A DNA stretch of 64,000 bases, taken from the NCBI GenBank assembly GCA_024509875.1, contig JAMPIV010000280.1, positions 186,001-250,000 on the forward strand. The letters are read 5' to 3'. This DNA is from Oreohelix idahoensis (taxonomy: Eukaryota > Mollusca > Gastropoda > Stylommatophora > Oreohelicidae). Below the pieces are notes generated by a model, which did no database searches, was not told where the DNA came from, and was given only the letters and a program-made list of their open reading frames with translations. This document shows positions 52,835-61,253 of the stretch, one piece after another (within the stretch, counting starts at the first letter, position 1; every line of letters starts with the position of its first letter). A program made the translations under genes and the position numbers.

Positions 52835-53145
52835 GGACCGAAGACGCAGCAAACCAGATGAATGCAGTCAGCGACCCATAGCTTGACTGGTTGTGTCAGG
52901 GTCAGCAAACCAGAGCTGACCAAGACCCTACTCCACCTCCAAGTGGTGGTCCTGGAAACAGGCTGCATCACTGCAGTCTGGCTGAGGGAGTAGGGATCGA
53001 AAAGGGAAGACAAACCCGGTCCCAAAAATGCCATGCTGAAATCGGATGTGTCAGACCGAAAGGCGCAAATATCGCAGCTTCGCTGTAAACGGCAAAACAA
53101 TGTAACCAACGTCCTTTTCAGGGCGGCCGCAGAAGAAGAAGAAGG
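52835..53145 (+). mobile_element. SINE-3 copy, 311 bp, with TSD
   Basis: ACCTAAAATAG flanks it (52824-52834 and 53146-53156). Same start (GGACCGAAGACGCAGC) and GAA tail as the copy at 24378. Confidence 0.9.
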
Positions 53146-53347
53146 ACCTAAAATAGCAAAATCTCTAACACTTCCTCCCTAACAGCAGTAGCTGCTACGA
53201 GGACCTATACTGTTTTATAATCTTGAACAAGCTGACAATCTGGGTGAAAGAGGCACTCAATCCTGAGTAAATGACACATACACAAAGAAAGACTAGATTA
53301 GTGCTCCATCAGGCATGTTGAACAAGGCAACTAACATGAGGTTATAG

Positions 53348-53770
53348 GGAGCCGTGCTGGTGTAATGGTTAAAACACTGCGCTGGCGATCGAGTGATCCA
53401 GGTTCGAGCCCTGGCGAGATCATTTGAAAGAGTATTGCCGACCGGTACTTGGACTGGATTAATTCGAGCCCTGGTGAAGACATTTGAAGAAGTGTCGTCG
53501 ACCGGGACTTGCAGTGGAATAATTCAAGCCCTGGTGAAGGCATTTGAAGAAGTGTCGTTGACCAGGGACTGGAATAACCTGAACGGCTCCTGAGCCGACC
53601 CAGCTCTAATGGGCACTTCCGAAATCGGCGAGTATCTGCGTGAATGCTTAGTATCTGCCTGAATAGCAATAGGACACCTGTCTTTATACATGGAAAAAAG
53701 GGATACTCAAGTAAAATCAGTCTCAGGTTAGACATATTAACAGGAGATTTCGCCTCGAGCAAAGCGGGCA
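53348..53770 (+). mobile_element. SINE-2, tRNA-headed SINE with internal 60-bp repeats
   Basis: The head has TGGTGTAATGGTTAAAAC (box A-like) and AGGTTCGAGCCC (box B, about 53399-53410). Three 60-bp units follow at 53406, 53466 and 53526, each beginning with the box B-like TTC(G/A)AGCCCTGG. A ~190-bp body and an A/T-rich tail complete it. Confidence 0.85.
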
Positions 53771-53824
53771 TACGATTAAAAAAATATATACATAAAATAA
53801 ATAAAATTTAAAAAAATAAAAAAT

Positions 53825-54099
53825 GAGGTTATGAATGAGAATGGAGGTAGAGGCAGTTATTGCAGCACTGAGGTGGCTGTCTGAAACTCCATCACCAGGG
53901 CAGTTATATTGTCAGACTCTCAAGCCATGCTTCGGAAAGTTCAGAATGGATGGCTGCAGCAGGAATGGAAAACATCAATAGAATCCTCAAGTCTTCAAGA
54001 ACTGGTGTGGATCTACTGTCCTGGTCATGCAGGGGTACGTGACAATGAGAGAGCTGACAGACTGGCCTCGAGAGCACCCATAGTGGGGACACTGGACAT
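53825..54099 (+). pseudogene. LINE-H RNase H, left part
   Basis: VEAVIAALRWLSETPS carries the second catalytic residue (Glu), LSDSQAMLRKVQNGW (across a frameshift) the third, and YCPGHAGVRDNERADRLASR the rest. It is interrupted at 54100 by an LTR-like element and continues at 56678. Confidence 0.85.
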
Positions 54100-56672
54100 T
54101 GTGGTAGATTATGATTAAGTGATTTTATATATCTTTTTTCTTTATCTTCATTTTTTCTTCTACTTTCTCCGTCACCTATGCCTGTAGGAATTTAAACTCT
54201 CCCATATTCAAACCTCTGTCTTTCTTTTCTAATTTAGCAAGCAGTTTATGGCTGTTAGCATTAAATTGCATTTTCTTTGATGTAAGTTTGCCAGCAGACC
54301 TGATTAGCATATGTGAGTCAGTTTCATTTCATTTTGAATGCCAGAGATCGAGTAATCGTGGTAAGAGATTAGAACCAGAGAACTAGAGGTGAGGAAATTT
54401 TATTACTTCCCCTTGGAAATCTGTGCGCCTATGAGTTAATTATTCACGGTGAAAGATTTGAGATGAAAGACGAGCTCGCTTATATTACGTTTATGACCAT
54501 AGTCTGCAGGCAGAATAGTGTGAATTCTCGAGCGAAGAAAATCTCACATGGTCTGGTAAATCATGTTACACAAGATGTAAGAGAGACGTTTTGCCTGAGT
54601 CTGATCAGCTTCTGTGTGAGAAATCTCTCTGATTTGCAGAATGAGTAAGGAAATATGTAAATCCGGGCGTAGGTGCGAACATCTGGCAGGTAATCGGGGT
54701 CCGATGATAGTGAATCATTTTCTTTTCATCAGAGATATATTTATACCACAGTAATTTTAACTTCATTCATTCAGACTCCACAGTCTCGCTAGACAACCTT
54801 GCTACGTTTCTAGAAATCACTTTTTATCTAAGTAGAATTTCTCAGTTTGCGTTGGAGGATAGTCTTAAGAAGTTCTGTTTGGAGGTAATATATTGATAGC
54901 AGTGTTGAGTGATTTAAGTGGTGAATCGCCTATTTCATTTCACTAGTTAATTTCTGTGTAGAGTGATAAATGATAATTCAGTTATAATTCTCTAAAGTTT
55001 TACTGTGTTACAGTGGATAGCAGAATAAATTATAATTGCTAGCTAAAACTCATTCAGCTATAAATGAATTTAATTAAATTGCTAGTAACCAGTCAGAGAA
55101 TAGTTTTAACTAACTAAGTAAATGCACTGATGCCTCATGAGTATTGACGAGATATATTTATATGTATTTCTAATTCATGATGATTGATTTTTTTAAATGA
55201 CTAGAATTTAATTCACGGAAGTTTTAACGATGAGATAGCTCTAAGCTTGTGGTTTCTAATTTAAGTTAATGGCCGAAGTGAATATATATTCTATTTACGC
55301 GTAGGATTGGGTATACTATTAGGGTTGAGTATTTATGTTTTTCTTTTCTTCCCTATACAGTATTCGGGTCAAAAACCCTAAACCTTACCAGCGGCTTTCA
55401 GTACCTATGTAACTGAGAAGAACTTTACTTAAAGAACATTCTGAATATAATTACCGGGTTTTGCAAGTGACCTGTCTGGCCTCGTGTTTTACACCCAGAA
55501 AAAAAAAAAGACAGAGTACCGGCCCAAAAGTAATATTAAGAATAAAGGATACTGGACTTATAGAATATCCAGATTTCTTTCTCAAGTTCATATATACTTC
55601 GCCTGTGGTGGCGACTAAAATAACATTGACATTACCCATATAACGACCATTGTGTTGTGAAGGAGATTTATCCTAAACCGATTTATGTACCCGACACTCA
55701 ATTTAACGATTGAAGATTCCAAGCTAATGTACCCTGTGAACATTTGATATCATAAGTATTTTCCTAACTGGACAAAAATTGAAGTGACATTCATCAGCAT
55801 CCTATTTACAACCGTGAAGCAAGCGTTTTCCAACATTTGATTAATTAGTCTTTGGAGAAACTGGGGCTTGGTTTGCCAGTAAACTCAAGTCTGGGATGTG
55901 AGAGACTTAACAATTGTTCCAGATGTTATGAAAGGCAACGATTAGGTAAGAGTGTGCTTGTTTCTGTGATCACAGGTTGTCAGAGCGAGAGAATAATTCG
56001 TTCATGATATAACCCATGTAATAACTTTGTATTTTCTCTTGTATGCAAGTTTTTGCTAATGCTGTTTCCTCTTAGAATAGATTATTAATATATATAAACG
56101 CTGTTCTTTACTCAGAAGAGGAAATCTTGGACCATAGCGTATAAATCTGTGACTCTTTGGGCTATAACTTCTCTTATAATGCGATCTTGGCAACAGAGGG
56201 GGAAAGGATTACACCTACGAGTCTATCTCTTTAATTAATTCTTAACCTATGTTTATTGTATTTGATTTTGATATACCATATTGTCGATGTAAAGTTTTTT
56301 ATGATAAATAAAAATTTACATAAATTTTATCTACGTGTGGCGGTCAGCTTGTTCAAAAAGATCCCTATTTCATAGATATAGTTTTCACGTACGTGAGTCT
56401 AATCGTCGTCACTTATCTGTATGTGTGTATATGTGAGTGGTTAAATATATCAATACATACATTTATAGGAAACTGTCTGATCTGAACTCTCAGTCATAAT
56501 CGATGGGCGGGTTTGATTATCGATCAAATCCAGGGACAGATTTTACCTTTCACCATTTCACTTGTGAAATTCTATTTCTTTACCTTATCTCCCACTGAGC
56601 TATCACCTGTTCTAGTCCTATTCAGGAGGGACCAAAAGTGATCTTAATTACCCTATCGAAAAGTATACGACA
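54100..56672 (+). mobile_element. 2573-bp solo-LTR-like element with 5-bp TSD
   Basis: GACAT is duplicated at 54095-54099 and 56673-56677. The ends are TGTGGTAG and TACGACA, the TG...CA of LTRs. The LINE-H RNase H frame resumes exactly after it. AATAAA at about 56308 is consistent with plus orientation. There is no gag or pol. A diverged copy is at 38496-40462. A solo LTR of a large-LTR family or a terminal-repeat-less derivative are both possible. Confidence 0.85.
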
Positions 56673-56677
56673 GACAT

Positions 56678-56962
56678 GGATAAGGGAGAAATACTAAGGG
56701 CAATTAATGATCACCTGCTAGATAATGACACTGCAACGGAGGAATCAACAAGGCTGAGACTGTTGGAGTTTGGCATCAAACGTGGAACTTGCAGAAATGG
56801 ACATGAGAGAGGGGATGCGTCCGTTGCATGTACAAACAGCATGCTACAGGTACAATTAGCATTAATACTCTTCCACATTTGCTGAGGGAGACTGAGCACC
56901 TATGGGTTTGCCCAGAGTGCAGTGAGGTCGATTCTGATTAACATTAACAATAACAATATGAA
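56678..56962 (+). pseudogene. LINE-H C-terminal part, right of the insertion
   Basis: GGATAAGGGAGAAATACTAA onward encodes DKGEILRAINDHLLDNDTAT and LLEFGIKRGTCRNGHERG, continuing the RNase H copy at 53825. A frameshift follows near 56815. The 3' end reads GAGGTCGATTCTGATTAACA, as in the copy at 35083. Confidence 0.85.
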
Positions 56963-57105
56963 TAAGATTGGCAACCTCACCACGTAAAACTTATTGCTAC
57001 AGACAACACCCCAGCAATAGCATGTTCATGCTGTATGCAGGCTTCCTGCAAGAGGACAAGCTGCAGTGATAGCCCCAAGCTCCATGGGGAGCCAAATGGA
57101 AAACA
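56963..57105 (+). repeat. repeat R copy
   Basis: TTGGCAACCTCACCACGTAA, GGCTTCCTGCAAGAGGAC and CAAGCTCCATGGGGAGCC match the other copies. Confidence 0.65.
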
Positions 57106-57270
57106 GTGAATGATGATATGACACATGGAGAGCAGAAATGGAAAACAAGTGATGATGATATGACACATGGAAAGCAGAAATGGAAAACAGTGAATGATGA
57201 TGATGACACATGGAAAGCATAAATGGAAAACAAGTGATGATAATATGACACATGGAAAGCAGAAATGGAG
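57106..57270. repeat. 42-bp minisatellite
   Basis: About four copies of AAATGGAAAACAGTGAATGA plus TGATATGACACATGGAAAGCAG-like sequence. It appears to expand the tail of repeat R. Confidence 0.85.
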
Positions 57271-57284
57271 ACAGATAAGAAATA

Positions 57285-57480
57285 TATGAAGAAGACAGAT
57301 GATGGAAAGAACCGGACAAATACCAGTTTAAAAAAAGCTGAGAAAAAGATGCTGACTTTGGAGGGCAGACATTCAGGAAATCAGCTGATAGCATTACACG
57401 GGAGCCATCGTTCCGCAATATCCTGAGAAATAGAGAGAGACCAAAAAAAAAAAAAAAAAAAGCACATTGAAAGCGAACTG
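57285..57480 (+). mobile_element. LINE-A 3' fragment, left part
   Basis: AATCAGCTGATAGCATTACA and the following bases align with LINE-A 3550-3700, with a long A-run at 57444-57461. The fragment resumes at 58129-58245 after a LINE insertion that duplicated GAACTG (57475-57480 and 58129-58134). Confidence 0.78.
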
Positions 57481-58128
57481 TTTCTGCGTCTGGTTCTGAA
57501 ACAAAAGGGATGCAGAGCATCCAGACCACACACACAATATGATGCATATTACCAGCTCAGCACAAGAGAACAAGTGATAATCTTCAGACTCTGCACGGGC
57601 CACAACAGATTAGGATTACATCAATTTTACAAACTAAAGATATTAACTACCGATTTGTGTAAATGTGGTCTTGATAAAATGAATACCTGCTTCAAATGTG
57701 CCAAATACATGAGGAACATAGAAACCACATATGGCCATCACCTGTACCATTTTTCCGAAAAACTCTATAAGGATACAATTAGCCTCAAGCTGACTACTGC
57801 TTTCTTTAAAAATATTCTTTTTTTCTTCCTCGTTTGTCCTGAAAAGGACGTTGGTTGCGTTGTGTCGCCGTTTATAGCGAAGCTGCGATATTTGTGCCTT
57901 TCGGCCCGACACATCCGACTTCCGCACTGCATTTCTTTTGGGACCGGGTTTGCCTTCCCTCTTTGATCCCTACTCTCTCAGCCAGACTGCAGTGATGTAG
58001 CCTGTTTCCAGGACCACCACTTGGAGGTGGAGTAGGGTCTTGGTCAGCTCTGGTTTGCTGACCCTGACACAAGCAGTCAAGCTAAAAGATATTCAAGTAG
58101 GTGTCCGAGAGTGCAAGAAGAAGACAGG
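57481..58128 (+). mobile_element. jockey/I-like LINE C-terminal fragment hosting SINE-3
   Basis: The plus-strand frame encodes QVIIFRLCTGHNRLGLHQFY and ILTTDLCKCGLDKMNTCFKC, then EKLYKDTISLKLTTAFF. It ends CCGAGAGTGCAAGAAGAAG after a SINE-3 insertion. It is the same family as the fragment at 15415. Confidence 0.8.
57818..58084 (-). mobile_element. SINE-3 copy, 5'-truncated, with TSD
   Basis: AAAAATATTC (57808-57817) and AAAGATATTC (58085-58094) flank it. On the minus strand it lacks the first ~45 bp of the full-length copies and ends in a GAA-rich tail. Confidence 0.9.
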
Positions 58129-58245
58129 GAACTGGAGACAGTTACAAAAGGGCTAAGAAGACATGGAAAGATCTTGGATGGATGGCACAGGACATAAAGA
58201 CTTGGCATGACAGTTGTGAAGGGCTATGCTCCATGCAAAGCATTT
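58129..58245 (+). mobile_element. LINE-A 3' fragment, right part
   Basis: GGAACTGGAGACAGTTACAA and GGCACAGGACATAAAGACTT align with LINE-A 3690-3790. Continues the fragment at 57285. Confidence 0.8.
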
Positions 58246-58384
58246 TTTTCTGTTTGCTTGTTCATCACATTAAAAAAAAAAAAAACGTACCCCATTAAAC
58301 ATAAAGCCCCATTTATTTCCTCAAATCCCCGATAAGGCACAGAAAGATAGGATCACTGTTAGTCTTTTTTTTTTAACGTACGCC

Positions 58385-58712
58385 CGCTATGACTCGATGC
58401 GAGAATCTCCGGTTGGTATATCTAACCTGAAACTGATTTTTACGTGAGTATCCCTTTTTTTTCCCTGTACAATGACAGGTGTCCACTCGCCATTCAGGCA
58501 GATACTTGCTGTCTTCGGAGGGTACCCATTAGAGCTCAGGAGCCACCAGTCCCTGGTCGACGACACTATTTCAAATGTCTTCGCCAGGGCTCGAATTAAT
58601 CCAGTCCAAGTCCCGGTCGACGACACTGCTTCAAATGTTCTCACCCGGGCTTGAACCTGGATCACCCGATCGCCAAAACAGTGTGGTAACCATTACACCA
58701 GCGTGGCTCCCA
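58385..58712 (-). mobile_element. SINE-2 copy
   Basis: The complement of 53348-53770, with only two 60-bp units (at about 58545-58660). The head on the minus strand is GGGAGCCACGCTGGTGTAAT with box B AGGTTCAAGCCC. Confidence 0.85.
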
Positions 58713-58737
58713 GTCATTTTGTAAGAAGCAACTAATA

Positions 58738-58795
58738 CAAGGTTGTGCATGGTGCTGGCAACCTCAACATGTAAAACAAACTGCTGCAGAAGCCT
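58738..58795 (+). repeat. repeat R fragment
   Basis: GGTTGTGCATGGTGCTGGCA and ACCTCAACATGTAAAACAAA match repeat R. It is about 55 bp and then joins LINE-F. Confidence 0.6.
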
Positions 58796-58796
58796 T

Positions 58797-58931
58797 ACCT
58801 ACTTACTTAGTTATCCCCCTTCTACGACGAGGTGTAGAGGTTTGGAAGAGAGAGCGCCATACTATCCTATCGGCTGTCTTCCTCCTGACCTGGTTCCATT
58901 CTAGTCCTCGGTCCTTCAGAGGATGTCTAAT
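58797..58931 (-). mobile_element. LINE-F 3' end, cut by the gypsy LTR
   Basis: TACTTACTTAGTTATCCCCC and GAGGTGTAGAGGTTTGGAAG match 26112-26245 of the full-length LINE-F. The match stops at GTCTAAT, where the LTR begins. Confidence 0.85.
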
Positions 58932-60334
58932 TGTTACTGTATTTTATTGGCATGGTCTGCTAGAGGTTAGCAGCATAAGATTAAGAGGTGACCACGTTTA
59001 ATATAATGTAAATAATTGTTAGTTTAGTGTACGCGATACACACGATTGATTATGACGTGTGTGCGTTGGTATGTCACGCACCGTGACTAGGTTACCACAC
59101 CCCTTTCTTGTATGACCGTCGAACGGATAAGACGTGTCCTTGTATTCATGCAGTGTCGGGCATGGAGTGCCACACAGATTATATTATAATTAATGATGGA
59201 CATGGGTCAGTCCAATGTTATGATTTGGAAGAAAAATGTTACAGGTTAGTAAGTGACTAAACCTAAGTCGAGATAGATTTATAATTATTGACGAACGCAT
59301 AATCTCACTGTCGGTCGCTGGGATCACTAGCCACGCGTGCATACAGTTATGTCGTTCTGTCTATTTGTTATTTGACAAGGACTGAATTGAAGATAAATCA
59401 TAATTACAAGGAAGGAACAGAACTTTATATATTTATGCTTCATGACAACCATTGTTTGAAATATTGTCTATAATCTTCTATGTAATAAATACATGTGGAC
59501 TCATAAAGGACTTATCCCATTATTGAATATCAGAAGTTCAACCGTCAGTATAATGGATACAAAGCTTTACACCACCACTTGCGAAATTAACCATCTATCA
59601 GCACGATGCTCTATAATGATCATGATTGACTAACTCTCCCCGCAATAACATAACACCCAGCCTTGCAACGAGAAAACCGTTGGGCCCTTACGCCACAACA
59701 AGAAGAGGCGTACCGCCACAACTAGAAATAAACCGCCACAAATGGTTGGCCAGCGATGGGGAGCGAAATAAGAACGAAGAAAAAATTTTTCTTATTTACA
59801 AATTGATAGACTGTTTATCATTACAAGAAACTATTCAAGTCACATGATTCCGAACATGACGTGGCTTGTGTAACTATGCAAATCAGTGACGTCACAATAT
59901 TCTGTGTACAAGCCAACGATCGAAGGACGAAGCCAGCTCACCTACTGTTTCATTGAAGAATACAACTTCTCGATAGACTAAATGATGGAAAAGACGTTAT
60001 TTGCCAACAAGGAGCAAACAGTCCTATACACTAGTCTAGTCCGTTGGTGAAGATCGCATCGGACGACGGGTTAAAAGATAAGTCTCATTTCGTGACTGTT
60101 GTCATTGAGAAGAAACATTACTGAGTCTAGTTCACATTTGCAGGCATGTCCATTCTATATGTTATATATGTGCTTTATATCTGTTTTCATTGTTTGTGCT
60201 GTGCCTAATTCGTGGGAGGTTGGAGCGGAGATTCGGAATGAATAAATATGGCTCTAAGGATTGCCGATATTCATTCTGAATGTTCTTTAGGGCGGTGAAT
60301 TAAATTGCATTTCGCGGAGAACGCGTCGACGACA
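58932..60334 (+). repeat. 5' LTR (boundaries inferred)
   Basis: The start is set by the break in LINE-F, and the end by CGACGACA followed by a PBS-like sequence. That gives 1403 bp, TG...CA. It is inferred, because the second LTR is not visible. Confidence 0.6.
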
Positions 60335-60362
60335 TTACCGGGGCTTGTTTCGTTCGGGATTG
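60335..60362 (+). promoter_or_regulatory. primer binding site candidate
   Basis: TTACCGGGGCTTGTTTCG then TTCGGGATTG resembles the tRNA-Pro-type TGGGGGCTCGTCCGGGAT layout of retroelement PBS sites, with several mismatches. The sequence after the 5' LTR at 43463 is similar. Confidence 0.45.
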
Positions 60363-61253
60363 CATTTAATTCACATTATATGTTAGATGTCTAGTTCTGT
60401 GAAATAATCGTTGTATTTTATTGTATTCAGTTTAAATTTTATTTAGTTCTGTAACAATGTTGGTAATCTATCATGTTTTTTTTTCTGATCTTGCTATTAT
60501 TCAGTTCATTTTTTTTTGTATAACCGTCAATGAGTCCATGTTTGCGTCATTAATTTTTGTGTACACAGATTTAACTCTATATTCAGTTAACCTTCACCCT
60601 GCTCTATATTTCCGGTTAGTAGATTTGGTTTTATAATATCAATTTTTATTGTAGAAATGTCTTGTCTCGTGGTAATATTGTTTGTTTATCCTTGGTTAAC
60701 CCATGGTATTGTTTGTATTCATTTCATCCTTCTATAAATTAATATTAATGCCATAATTTCTTCATTAATAATATTGTAGATTAATATAAGTAAATTTTTA
60801 TGAGTTTTAATGAGGAATTGGGGACTTTGCACCAATTTGCAGTAGTGGTCCTAGAAATGGGCAATGCACTTTATGCCTCATGATTAAGGCATAAATTATA
60901 ATGATTAATTATTAAAACTTTATAACATATTAATACATATCTAATATAAATTAGTACACTTTCTCAGTACTATATTGTGAACTTAGTGACAATTAAGACT
61001 AATTATTTGGGGATAATACACATAATTATTAAATATTAATATTAAGCGCTTGATATAATTTCAGCAGCTTATATAAGTAACTATCATAACTATTTATGAT
61101 AGATATTCAGTGAGTATATATATAATATTTCTACAAAATATTATAGTTTGTGGAACTTATACATAACAATACAGTAATATTATTATCGACATAGATTATA
61201 TTGTCGATTACAAGACATAAGTAATTGAATACTTAAATAATTAAACTCCAAGA
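60363..61253 (+). other. leader of the gypsy-type element
   Basis: About 890 bp, very AT-rich, with many short stops and no gene. Confidence 0.5.
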
